The notes under the pieces are model-generated. The model had not been told where the DNA came from and made no database searches. It saw nothing but the letters and a program-made list of their open reading frames with translations. Of a DNA stretch of 21,115 bases, positions 6,814-15,085 are shown one piece after another (the first letter of the stretch is position 1; each line of letters opens with the position of its first letter). The position numbers and the translations under genes were made by a program. This DNA is from Pseudomonadota bacterium (GTDB taxonomy: Bacteria; Pseudomonadota; Gammaproteobacteria; Burkholderiales; Burkholderiaceae_D). The DNA lies in the NCBI GenBank assembly GCA_023449275.1, contig JAEXJM010000005.1, positions 1 to 21,115 of the forward strand. The letters run 5' to 3'.

Positions 6814-7104
6814 TTAAATACCCCTTTTTCGGGCAAGTATGGCTTTTGGGGCCCATTCATCGGACAGGACTTGATTGGCCGGGATGTGCCAGTAGCCATG
6901 CCGGTAAATCCCCGCAAGTTTTTCCATAGCTTTCACAGTTCCCTGAACGGCACTTTTTTCGTACCAGTAGATGGCCTTGTCGATATCCTGAAAAGTTCCC
7001 TCACCTGTACGGCAGTTATTTGCATTGACCGGATAATCCGGTTCGGGGTTGCCGTTCATGCAGTTGCTGTTTTTCTTTCTGTAAAAACCGCATTCGTTTG
7101 CCAT
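6814..7104 (-). CDS. Small Sel1-repeat protein
   Basis: A 96-residue protein. One Sel1-like (TPR-related) repeat is clear in AIYWYEKSAVQGTVKAMEKL followed by AGIYRHG, about residues 44-70. Ahead of it is a polar segment with three cysteines (Cys5, Cys15, Cys30) and the stretch MNGNPEPDYP. No signal peptide is present, so it is probably cytoplasmic. The start at 7104 is fixed by a perfect GGAGGT with a 4-base spacer; the ATG at 7116 lies within that region. Sel1 repeats bind proteins and usually come in arrays, so a single-repeat protein with a cysteine-bearing cap is unusual. It is convergent with lysR (25-base gap). The partner is unknown. Confidence 0.75.
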   Translation of the reverse strand: MANECGFYRKKNSNCMNGNPEPDYPVNANNCRTGEGTFQDIDKAIYWYEKSAVQGTVKAMEKLAGIYRHGYWHIPANQVLSDEWAPKAILARKRGI

Positions 7105-7277
7105 GCGCACCTCCATGAAGATTCAAATGGCTTGTTTATCTTGTAACACGGTTTGTCAGCTGCTCCGGACATTTATGGAAGATTTGTGACGTTCACTCCG
7201 GTTTCAAGGCGTTTGTGGGCTGTTTTCGGATATCTTTTGGATAATATGTTTGTTTTGGGCAACAGTTTCAAAGCATT

Positions 7278-7298
7278 CAGGCCGGGAAAACCGGCCTG
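7278..7298 (-). terminator. Hairpin downstream of the stress protein gene
   Basis: CAGGCCGG (7278-7285) and CCGGCCTG (7291-7298) form a perfect 8-bp GC-rich stem with a five-base loop, 31 bases past the end of the minus-strand gene. No T run follows on either strand, so it may be an mRNA 3' stabilising hairpin or a non-canonical terminator. Confidence 0.4.
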
Positions 7299-7329
7299 AA
7301 AACGGGTGCCCCGATTCATGAACCGGCAG

Positions 7330-8262
7330 CTAGATACCTTTGCCTGCCAGCCCAAGATCCCGGTCGATGGCGGCAGGTGGAACGACGAGGATGTCACAGT
7401 CGGTTTCATTGATGGTATTGCGGGTCGTGCTGCCCAAAAGGAACTCCTCAAGACGGCTTCGCCCATGTTTGCCCATGACGACCAGATCCGGTTTCCTGGA
7501 CTCGATGTGTTCTTTCAGGACGACATAAGGGACGCCGAACTGGATGACGGACCGGATCGTGTTGGTGACTTTCAGTTGCGCGATGAAATCCTGCATTTCA
7601 GCTCCGGCTTTCAAGCGGATGTTCGACCGGAATTCATGGAGAAGCCCTTCGGAAACACTGGCATAGCGCATCATGCCTTCATTGGGCACTTCATAGGCAT
7701 GGACGAATACAAGCTCCGTATCAGGTGTTGCCAGTCTGATGGCCTGTTGCGCCAGATGGAGCGATATTTCCGAGAAATCGACTGCGACCATGATTTGCCG
7801 GTATTCCTGTTTCGGTGGCTTGCGGACGATCAGAAGCGGACAGGGATTGAACTGGAGCAGTTTGCTGGGCAGGTTGCCCAGAAACGTGTCGCTGCTCGGA
7901 TCGTTGCCATGCGCACCGGTAACGAGCAGGTCGGTCTTGTTTTCCCTGACACGGGCCGTTATCTCATGTGCCGGTTTGCCGAAGCGGATGACGAGTTCCG
8001 AATGGATGCCGTAAGACTCTTTCAGCCTTTGCGTAATGCCATTCAGGTCGGCCGCCAGACCGGCCCTGACCACCCTTTTCGTTTCATCGGTCGGGCTTTT
8101 CAGGGCACGGGTCAACATGTCGATGACGGAAAGATCCTGTACGTTGATGATCTCGAGCGGATCGATGTTCAGCTGGCGACACAACAGGGCTGCCCGTTTT
8201 TCAGCCATGACGGCACATATGGACATATCGGTTGCCACCATTATGCTTCCGATCTTTTTCAT
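7330..8262 (-). CDS. Tandem-domain universal stress protein (UspA family)
   Basis: A 310-residue soluble protein with two Usp domains, about residues 1-147 and 153-297. Each has the ATP-binding pattern G-x2-G-x9-G: G116/G119/G129 (then Asn) in the first and G264/G267/G277 followed by Ser-Thr in the second. The second domain fits the ATP-binding consensus better. Such proteins accumulate under starvation, redox or anaerobic stress and act by binding ATP or partner proteins. A strong SD GGAGGA precedes ATG 8262. It is downstream of the P-type ATPase in the same direction, but a terminator and 188 bases lie between, so it is probably transcribed separately. Confidence 0.93.
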   Translation of the reverse strand: MKKIGSIMVATDMSICAVMAEKRAALLCRQLNIDPLEIINVQDLSVIDMLTRALKSPTDETKRVVRAGLAADLNGITQRLKESYGIHSELVIRFGKPAHEITARVRENKTDLLVTGAHGNDPSSDTFLGNLPSKLLQFNPCPLLIVRKPPKQEYRQIMVAVDFSEISLHLAQQAIRLATPDTELVFVHAYEVPNEGMMRYASVSEGLLHEFRSNIRLKAGAEMQDFIAQLKVTNTIRSVIQFGVPYVVLKEHIESRKPDLVVMGKHGRSRLEEFLLGSTTRNTINETDCDILVVPPAAIDRDLGLAGKGI

Positions 8263-8411
8263 GGTTTTTCCTCCACTGGCAATATGGTGGGTAATGAGCT
8301 TCCTGTCGTTAATGTACCTTGTAATGCAGAAAATTTCATCCCCGGAGTCCGCTTTCAGGCGGGTTTGTCTGAATTGGTCAACGTCTTTTCACTTCCGGAG
8401 AAAAGCCTTGC

Positions 8412-8446
8412 TTTAAATGAAACCGGGACGGACGATCCGTCCCGGT
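8412..8446 (-). terminator. Rho-independent terminator of the P-type ATPase gene
   Basis: ACCGGGACGGA (8422-8432) and TCCGTCCCGGT (8436-8446) form a perfect 11-bp stem with a three-base loop. On the minus strand it is followed by a broken T tract (TTTCATTT). It begins 4 bases after the ATPase stop. Confidence 0.85.
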
Positions 8447-8450
8447 GGTT

Positions 8451-11198
8451 TCAAAAGCCCTGTTTGTCTTTTTTCTTTTCCAGAAACCGCTCGATTGCCT
8501 TGTCCATTTCGATAATGAGGAAGGTGGCGATGCCCATTGCAATGATCAGTATCCAGTCCTGCGCTTGCAGCGATGCCGTATCGAACAGGTCGTGAAACCA
8601 CGGGACATAGGTGTAGATGAGCTGCAATACCGCCAGTATGCCGATGGAGATGAAGATGTACCTGTTGCCGAAGAAGAGACGTCTGGTCAGTGACGAGGTT
8701 CTGAGAAAACGGCAATTCAGCAGGTAGAACATCTGCCCGACGACGATGGTGCAGGCCACGATTGTCCGGGCGGTTTCGATGCTTTGCCCGCGCCGGAGTT
8801 CCAGATTGAAAAGCAGAAGCGCCGCCAGCATGAGGACGAAGGACGTGAATACGATCCGCCATATCTGGTAAAGCGTCAGTGGCGGCACATCGGGATTGCG
8901 GGGAGGCCTGTCCATCACGTTGGCTTCGGGCCGCTCGAATGTGAGTCCGAGACAGAGGGTCACGGCCGTGATCATGTTGATCCACAGGATCTGTTTCGAT
9001 GTCAGGGGCAAAACGAAATCGAAGAGGACGGCGGCAATGACGACCATGGTCATGCCGCCATTGGTCGGCAGGAGGAACAGGATACCTTTTTGCAGGTTGT
9101 CGAAAATCCGCCGCCCTTCCCTGACAGCACCGGCAATGGTACTGAAATTGTCGTCAGCCAGCACGATACTGGCCGCCTCCTTGGCGGCTTCGGTGCCTTT
9201 GACCCCCATCGCCAGCCCGACATCGGCCCGTTTCAGGGCGGGTGCGTCGTTGACGCCGTCACCGGTCATGGCGGTGATTTCACCGTTGGCCTGCAAGGCT
9301 TCGACCAGTTTCAGCTTATGCTCAGGGCTGGTTCGGGCGAAGATATCGACTTCCTTGACGACTTGCCTCAATTCGGCGTCATTCATTTTTTCGAGTTCAG
9401 CTCCGGTGACGGCTGGCTTGCCGACACCGATGTTCAGGCGTTCCCCGATGACGCGTGCGGTTTCGACATGGTCGCCCGTGATCATCTTGACGACGATGCC
9501 GGCATGATGGCACTGGTCGACGGCAAGCAGCGATTCTTCCCTTGGCGGGTCGATAATGCCGAAAAGGCCGAGCATGACCAGTCCGCTTTCCACATCCGTA
9601 AATGTCACTTCTGCCGTGTCGTCAGGCACTTTCTTGACGGCGATGGCAAGCGTTCTCTGGCCTGACGAGGCGATTTCCCGGATTTTTTCATGCCAGTAAC
9701 GGGGATTTATCGGGCGTTTGCCCGATGTCGTGCGTTCGTCGCACGAGCGTTCGATGATCGTTTCCGGCGCCCCCTTGACGAAGATGAATCGTGTTCCGGA
9801 ACTGTCCTGATTCAGGGTTGCCATGAACCGGTGTCCGGATTCGAATGGAATGGACGCGATCCGGTATTCGAGGTCACGCTGGACATTCGGATCGATTCCG
9901 GCCTTCATGCCCAATGAGAGAAGCGCCCCTTCGGTCGGATCGCCGAGGACAGTCCAGTGATCGTCTGTTTCCTGAAGGACAGCGTCGTTGCACAGGACAG
10001 CGGCATGAATGAGTTCTTCCAGATCGGGATAATCGTACGGTTCGACCATATGATGGTCGAGATAGAATTCTCCTGCCGGAAAATAACCGGTTCCGGTGAC
10101 TTCGAAAAACCGGTCGGATGTCACAACGGTCTGGACGGTCATTTCGTTTTTGGTCAGCGTACCGGTCTTGTCGGAGCAGATGACCGTTACGGAACCGAGC
10201 GTTTCAACGGCGGGAAGGCGCCGGACAATCGCGTTCAGGCGCGCCATGCGCTGTACGCCCAATGCCAGGGTAATCGTCATGACGGCAGGCAAGCCTTCCG
10301 GGATGGCGGAAACCGCCAGCGCCACGCACATCAGGAACATGTCGGCTATGGAATAGTCCCGTATGACGGTTCCGATGATGAAGGTGAATACCGTCACCGC
10401 CAGAATGCCGACGGTCAGCCAGCGCCCGAAAACGGCGATCTGGCGCAACAATGGGGTGGTGATTTCCCTGACGTCATTGATCATTTGCCCGATGCGGCCG
10501 AATTCGGTCATGTCACCGGTTCCGACGACGACTCCAAGCGCACTGCCCTGCGTGACGAGCGTACCGGAATAGGCCATGTCCTTGCGGTCACCCAGAGGGG
10601 TATTCATCTGGACAGGTTCGACGCCCTTGGAAACGGGATGCGATTCTCCTGTCAGCGCCGATTCGTCGATAGAAAGGTTGTTCACGTCGATCAGCCGGAT
10701 ATCGGCCGGAACGCCATCGCCGGAGACGAGCATGACGATGTCGCCGGGCACCAGTTCCTCACTGGCGATGGAAATGCGCCTGCCTTCCCTGATGACGGTC
10801 GCTTCAAGCGAGAGCATTTTCCGGATGGCTTCCAGCGCACTTTCGGCCTTGCCTTCCTGAATGAACCCGATGATGGCGTTGATGACGACGACACCGATGA
10901 TGACCCCGGTATCGATCCAGTGCCTCAACAGGCCGGTGATGAGTGCCGATACCAGCAGAACATAGATCAGCACGTTATTGAATTGCATGAAAAACCGGAC
11001 AAACGGACTGCGCACTCTGGTGGCGGAAAGCAGGTTCGGGCCGAATTCATTCAGCCTTTTCTTCGCTTCGGCATCCGTCAGGCCGCTTTTACCGACTTCC
11101 ATTCGGCCCAGAACCTGATCGTCAGGCATGGCGTACCAGGGCAGATCCATCCGGAAAAGGTGGCTGCGCTCCCGGTGCTTTTTGTTTTCCTTATCCAA
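8451..11198 (-). CDS. P2-type cation-transporting ATPase
   Basis: A 915-residue inner-membrane pump, full length for the family. In order: cation-ATPase N-terminal domain, M1-M2, actuator domain with TGES (183-186), M4 with PEGL, phosphorylation motif DKTGT (Asp343), nucleotide-binding KGAPE (475-479), hinge TGDGVNDAP (645-653), M5-M10. It resembles bacterial Ca2+/Na+-type P2 ATPases, but the ion is uncertain because the M5 segment reads LPTNGGM (713-716), where acidic or amide ligands are usual, and M6 reads NMITA (741-745) with Ala instead of the SERCA Asp. The start was set at TTG 11198 because AAGGAG lies six bases upstream; the longer TTG at 11282 has no SD, and the ATG at 11150 lacks one too. 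A terminator follows. Confidence 0.92.
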   Translation of the reverse strand: MDKENKKHRERSHLFRMDLPWYAMPDDQVLGRMEVGKSGLTDAEAKKRLNEFGPNLLSATRVRSPFVRFFMQFNNVLIYVLLVSALITGLLRHWIDTGVIIGVVVINAIIGFIQEGKAESALEAIRKMLSLEATVIREGRRISIASEELVPGDIVMLVSGDGVPADIRLIDVNNLSIDESALTGESHPVSKGVEPVQMNTPLGDRKDMAYSGTLVTQGSALGVVVGTGDMTEFGRIGQMINDVREITTPLLRQIAVFGRWLTVGILAVTVFTFIIGTVIRDYSIADMFLMCVALAVSAIPEGLPAVMTITLALGVQRMARLNAIVRRLPAVETLGSVTVICSDKTGTLTKNEMTVQTVVTSDRFFEVTGTGYFPAGEFYLDHHMVEPYDYPDLEELIHAAVLCNDAVLQETDDHWTVLGDPTEGALLSLGMKAGIDPNVQRDLEYRIASIPFESGHRFMATLNQDSSGTRFIFVKGAPETIIERSCDERTTSGKRPINPRYWHEKIREIASSGQRTLAIAVKKVPDDTAEVTFTDVESGLVMLGLFGIIDPPREESLLAVDQCHHAGIVVKMITGDHVETARVIGERLNIGVGKPAVTGAELEKMNDAELRQVVKEVDIFARTSPEHKLKLVEALQANGEITAMTGDGVNDAPALKRADVGLAMGVKGTEAAKEAASIVLADDNFSTIAGAVREGRRIFDNLQKGILFLLPTNGGMTMVVIAAVLFDFVLPLTSKQILWINMITAVTLCLGLTFERPEANVMDRPPRNPDVPPLTLYQIWRIVFTSFVLMLAALLLFNLELRRGQSIETARTIVACTIVVGQMFYLLNCRFLRTSSLTRRLFFGNRYIFISIGILAVLQLIYTYVPWFHDLFDTASLQAQDWILIIAMGIATFLIIEMDKAIERFLEKKKDKQGF

Positions 11199-11472
11199 TG
11201 CTCGCTCCTTTTCAGCGGTCGATGCAGCATGATGCCGATCGGCGAAAGTCGTTGAAAATGTCTTGTGAAGCCCACAATCCAAGGATAGGGACAGTCATGT
11301 GTGCGGGAATTGATCTATATCGAGACGGCTGGCACGAAAGATCAAGCAAATGCGTCATTTAATGCCCATCAATGGCAGACTATACCTTAAAATAAGAAGA
11401 GTTCCTTATAGCTTTTTCGAACTGTTTTGCATAAATAATCTGTCTTTTATCCATTTCAGGAAAGGTTGACCG

Positions 11473-11934
11473 GTGATACAGAATATCCTTGTAATTTGTC
11501 TGGGCAATATTTGCCGAAGCCCTATGGCGGAAGGTCTTTTGAAACAGCGTTATCCTGACAAAAACATCAGTTCGGCAGGTTTGAGGGAAATCACGGCAGG
11601 CTGGTCGGCAGACCCTTTTTCGATCCGTGTCATGCGGGAGCACGGCATCGATATCAGCCGGCACCGGGCAAGACTGCTGACGAACGACCTGTTGAAAAAC
11701 GTCGATCTCGTCATCACGATGGAAAAGGAACAAAGCGATATCGTCAAATACAGTTTTCCGAATTTCAAGGGCAAAATCATTCGTGCAGGCGAATATGGCG
11801 ATTATGATATTCCCGATCCTTATTCAAAGAATATCAAGGCCTTTGAAGAATCTTTTAACCTGATTTCTGAAGGTATCGAACAGATCGATGCAAACCTGAT
11901 GCAGGTTGAAGACGGCATGGAAAAAGCCCGGTAG
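11473..11934 (+). CDS. Low-molecular-weight protein-tyrosine phosphatase
   Basis: A 153-residue cytosolic phosphatase. The P-loop C-x5-R-S is Cys9-LGNIC-Arg15-Ser at the N-terminus, and the general acid is Asp115 in DPY. Both sit at the usual positions, so it should be active. Bacterial members (Wzb, Etp, Ptp) dephosphorylate tyrosine kinases that control capsule export, but no Wza or Wzc partner is visible here. The start is GTG at 11473 with GGAAAGG about 7 bases upstream. The next gene begins 24 bases after the stop, so the two are probably an operon. The ATPase is divergent, with a 274-base intergenic region. Confidence 0.93.
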   Translation: MIQNILVICLGNICRSPMAEGLLKQRYPDKNISSAGLREITAGWSADPFSIRVMREHGIDISRHRARLLTNDLLKNVDLVITMEKEQSDIVKYSFPNFKGKIIRAGEYGDYDIPDPYSKNIKAFEESFNLISEGIEQIDANLMQVEDGMEKAR

Positions 11935-11958
11935 TCCGGGATTTCGCAAGGCCCGTTC

Positions 11959-13239
11959 ATGTTGCACGACGATTTGCGCAAACGCCAGCTGTTCCGGATG
12001 AAAATGATGGCGACCGCCCTGCTGGTGGCCATGACGGTTCTGTTTGCCGTTTCGCGCATAAACGGGCGCGTCGGTATCTGGGAATGGATCAGCGCGTTTG
12101 CCGAGGCGGCCATGATCGGTGCGCTCGCCGACTGGTTCGCCGTCGTCGCGATTTTCCGGCATCCCCTGAACCTTCCTGTTCCGCGAACGGCGATCATCCC
12201 GGAAAACAAGGATCGTATCGCCGAGAATATGGCGGTCTTCATCAGGGACAATTTTCTTTCGAAAGAAACGCTTGTTTCCAAAATGCGCGACTGGGAGCCG
12301 GCGCAGCGTATCGCTTCCTGGCTTTCTTCCCGGGAAAAGGCCGACTTTCTGGCCGACAAGACGGTTCGGGTGCTGGCTGGCGCACTGGAATTCGTGGATG
12401 ACGCCCGTGTCGGAAAACTTTTGCGCAATTCGATTTACCAGAGGCTGGAAGAGCTTGATCTGGGCGATTTGATCAGCCAGTTGATGGATGTCCTGACACA
12501 CAACAACCAGCATCAGGCCCTGCTGGATGTGGGCCTCAGGCGTATTTCATCGGTGCTGGATGAACCCGGTACGCAAAAACAGCTCGCAACGGTGATCATC
12601 GAAGTGTCGAAACGCGAATATCCGAAACTGATCAAGATGCTGGGACTCGTGATGGATACGGATGAATTCGGGTACCGCGTTTCGGGTACGCTGGTCGAAA
12701 GCATGCAGGGCTGGCTGCACGATATCGGACGGAATCCGACACACCCGCGCCGCAGGCAGTTCGACGATCTGGTCACCCGTTTCATCGACAAGCTGAAAAA
12801 CGATCCGGAATACCATGCGCAGATCGAGACATGGAAAAAGGAATTTTTGAATACACCGGTCGTGGCTGAATATTTCGAGACGCTCTGGGTTCACTTCCGA
12901 AAATGGCTGTTGAAAGACATCGGAAGCCATGATTCCCGAATGAGGCACCGCCTGTCGCGCACGTTCCGTCGTTTCGGGCGCTGGGTGCTGGAAAACCCGT
13001 CCCTGACGGAATCCATCAACGACCAGATGGTTCTGATCACAGACGCCATGTCGAATGAAATCCGTGAAACGGTTTCACAGCATATCGTCTTTACCGTCAC
13101 GCATTGGGACAACCAGTCGATGGTACGGGAACTGGAACTGTCCATCGGACGTGACCTCCAGTTCATCCGGATCAATGGCACGCTGGTCGGTGGCCTGATC
13201 GGCGTCCTTTTGCATGCCCTTGTCCTGTTGCTGACATAA
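11959..13239 (+). CDS. DUF445 family inner-membrane protein (YjiN-like)
   Basis: A 426-residue protein of the DUF445 family. Near the N-terminus is a membrane segment (about 15-33) followed by the family block ALADWFAVVAIFRHP and NKDRIAENMAVFI. The long middle is amphipathic and charged, and the C-terminus ends in a hydrophobic helix (GLIGVLLHALVLLLT). That gives one membrane anchor at each end with a large soluble domain between. Function is unknown in the family. AAGG lies 7 bases before ATG 11959. It follows the tyrosine phosphatase by 24 bases, hinting at a shared envelope role. Confidence 0.92.
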   Translation: MLHDDLRKRQLFRMKMMATALLVAMTVLFAVSRINGRVGIWEWISAFAEAAMIGALADWFAVVAIFRHPLNLPVPRTAIIPENKDRIAENMAVFIRDNFLSKETLVSKMRDWEPAQRIASWLSSREKADFLADKTVRVLAGALEFVDDARVGKLLRNSIYQRLEELDLGDLISQLMDVLTHNNQHQALLDVGLRRISSVLDEPGTQKQLATVIIEVSKREYPKLIKMLGLVMDTDEFGYRVSGTLVESMQGWLHDIGRNPTHPRRRQFDDLVTRFIDKLKNDPEYHAQIETWKKEFLNTPVVAEYFETLWVHFRKWLLKDIGSHDSRMRHRLSRTFRRFGRWVLENPSLTESINDQMVLITDAMSNEIRETVSQHIVFTVTHWDNQSMVRELELSIGRDLQFIRINGTLVGGLIGVLLHALVLLLT

Positions 13240-13324
13240 GGCTTTCCCTCTTTTCATTTTTTCCGGAAACGGGCACACTGTCTTTTCTTTCTCTTTGACG
13301 GTCAATCGTGTTTCGGATAACGGT

Positions 13325-13798
13325 ATGGAAATGAGACGACAGGACAGGCTGGTCGCCGATCCCGACGAATTGAGGCAGATTCTGGATGAGTGCCATATCT
13401 GCCGTATTGCGACGATGGACGAGGAAGGCCTGTATATCGTACCGATGAATTTCGGATATATATATGAAAACGGGCAGTTGGCGCTTTTCATTCACTCCGC
13501 CCGTGACGGACGCAAGGTTCGCGCTTTCAGGAAGAACCCGCAAATCGCCTTTGAAATGGATACCGGTCACGAACTCGTCGAAGGCCGGATCGCCTGCCAG
13601 TACAGCTACCGGTACAAAAGCATCATCGGCAACAGCAGCATTCATGAACTGGTGGATAATATCGAAAAGACAAAAGCCCTGAACGCCATGATGGGCCATT
13701 TGACGGGCAAGGCGTTCGAGTTCAACGACAGGATGCTGAATGCCGTGGCCGTTTTCAGGATCGACGTCACCTCCTTTTCCGGAAAGAGAAGGAAGTGA
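13325..13798 (+). CDS. Pyridoxamine 5'-phosphate oxidase-fold flavin-binding protein (NimA-like)
   Basis: A 157-residue split-barrel protein of the Putative_PNPOx/NimA group. Visible family blocks are CRIATMDEEGLYIVPMNFGY, the cofactor-binding LFIHSARDGRKV with its His, and VEGRIACQYSYRYKSIIGNS. Relatives bind FMN, heme or F420, and some reduce 5-nitroimidazoles, but the substrate here is unknown. The ATG at 13325 was chosen because GGAT lies 6 bases upstream and the protein then has family length; the frame extends to a TTG at 13295 with no SD. It follows the DUF445 gene by 85 bases. Confidence 0.88.
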   Translation: MEMRRQDRLVADPDELRQILDECHICRIATMDEEGLYIVPMNFGYIYENGQLALFIHSARDGRKVRAFRKNPQIAFEMDTGHELVEGRIACQYSYRYKSIIGNSSIHELVDNIEKTKALNAMMGHLTGKAFEFNDRMLNAVAVFRIDVTSFSGKRRK

Positions 13799-13818
13799 TT
13801 TTCCACACTTTCTTTCAG

Positions 13819-14984
13819 TCAGCCTGTCCGCATATGCCATTCGAAATTCAGGGAAGCCACCCCATCGCTTCCACCTGAAGAACATGCCGCATGCATGATG
13901 GCGTCTGTCGTGTTCTTGGCATGAAGCCCAATGGTAACGGCGCCTCCTCCCGCGCCCAAACCGATCGTCGTCAACACAGGACAAGAGGTATCGTTCATGG
14001 GGACGGTGAACACAATATGGCGCTTCAAGCCCGATTCCGTCTTTTTTCCACCCTGTCCCAGCCATCCGGTCATTGACGGTACCCGTTTGTTTCGTCACTG
14101 CAAGTCCCGCCGACATCTTGCATATTTGACGGCAGCGCCATGAATCGCCTTGTCCGGCCTGTTTGAAAAGATGCCGCTGGCGTCGTTTGCCCGTTTCGCC
14201 ATATCGATCAGTCCGGGATCGGTGTCTGCGTCGAAGGCCTTGATGCACGGCAGGAGAGCCAATGCAGAGAGCGCTGGAGGTACCACGGTTACCATAAACA
14301 GAATGGAATCCCGCGGTATGGAAATGCATTTTCCGGTACTGAATTGAATTCCTGTACCGCCCCCTGTCTTCCGTGAACAACTGGAACCTTGTGAAACAGT
14401 TCCTGTCGGGAAAATATTGGCCAATGCCCATACCCCTGTCCCACGTTCCCCTTCAGCATTCGGCAATCCTGCCGAAATCTGCTGCCCCGGGGAAATCCGT
14501 CGATCAGCTCGGGCATGTTAAACGTTGTCCCACCATCCCCCTCTCCATCGCCAGACGTCGTCCCGATGGCGGCCAATCATTCCGGACAATTTCCCTTTCC
14601 ACAGCAATACCATCCGCTTTCACGTAACCGGCCGATGCCACCCCCACTGCCAGGGACCCGATACTTCCCGCCAGCGTTCCCCGTCCGACAATCGCTTCTT
14701 CCAGTTCCTGCCCTGACTTCATTCCGGCTCACCAATCCGGCCAGACCGATTCCCGAAACCAGCCTTGCCGTTTCCTTGCCGGCACAGTCCTTTCCAGACA
14801 GCCCATTCAGATCATCCCCGGGTTTTCCATGCGCCTCTCATCGTCATTTTCGGGGTCTTGTTTCCATTCAATACGTCTTTTTCCAGCAGTTTTACGATAT
14901 CGTTTTTTCCATAGTCCCCCGCTTTTGAAAAGCGAGGCCCGGATATAAAAAAGGCGCCAAAACACCCGCCAGAATCCGTTTCAT
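13819..14984 (-). pseudogene. Probable decayed gene for an exported protein
   Basis: No intact gene fits this 1.17 kb, but protein-like pieces occur in all three minus-strand frames in order. MKRILAGVLAPFLYPG from 14984 looks like a signal peptide. It is followed in other frames by NDIVKLLEKDVLNGNKTP, then DLNGLSGKDCAGKETARLVS, then GRGTLAGSIGSLAVGVASAG (from the frame opening at 14722), then a hydrophobic stretch around 14310 to 14260, then TTIGLGAGGGAVTIGLHAKN, ending at 13819. At least four frame changes are needed. The glycine-rich segments suggest an envelope protein, but the family is not recognised. The terminator at 15012-15048 separates it from the autotransporter upstream. A chance reading cannot be excluded. 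Confidence 0.4.
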
Positions 14985-15011
14985 CCGGTTTCATTCATCG
15001 GTCTGCTTGTG

Positions 15012-15048
15012 AAAAAACGGCCAGTTCAGTCATGGCACTGGCCGTTTT
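15012..15048 (-). terminator. Rho-independent terminator of the autotransporter gene
   Basis: AAAACGGCCAGT (15014-15025) pairs perfectly with ACTGGCCGTTTT (15037-15048) across an 11-base loop. Read on the minus strand the stem ends in a run of six T. It lies 38 bases after the autotransporter stop codon. Confidence 0.92.
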
Positions 15049-15085
15049 GCGCTTGGGTGACTCATATGACATTGCCGAAAAACCA

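Noticed and set aside
7306..8595. 429-residue plus-strand open frame
   Set aside because: It is antisense to the universal stress protein, which has clear ATP-binding motifs and a strong SD; the composition is shadow-like.
9957..11255. 432-residue plus-strand open frame
   Set aside because: It is antisense to the P-type ATPase, rich in His, Asp, Gln and Arg as expected for a shadow, and matches no domain.
13172..14431. 419-residue minus-strand open frame
   Set aside because: It runs antisense through the NimA-like gene and across the debris region, is Arg/His-rich and has no recognisable domain. Only short pieces near 14100 read like protein.
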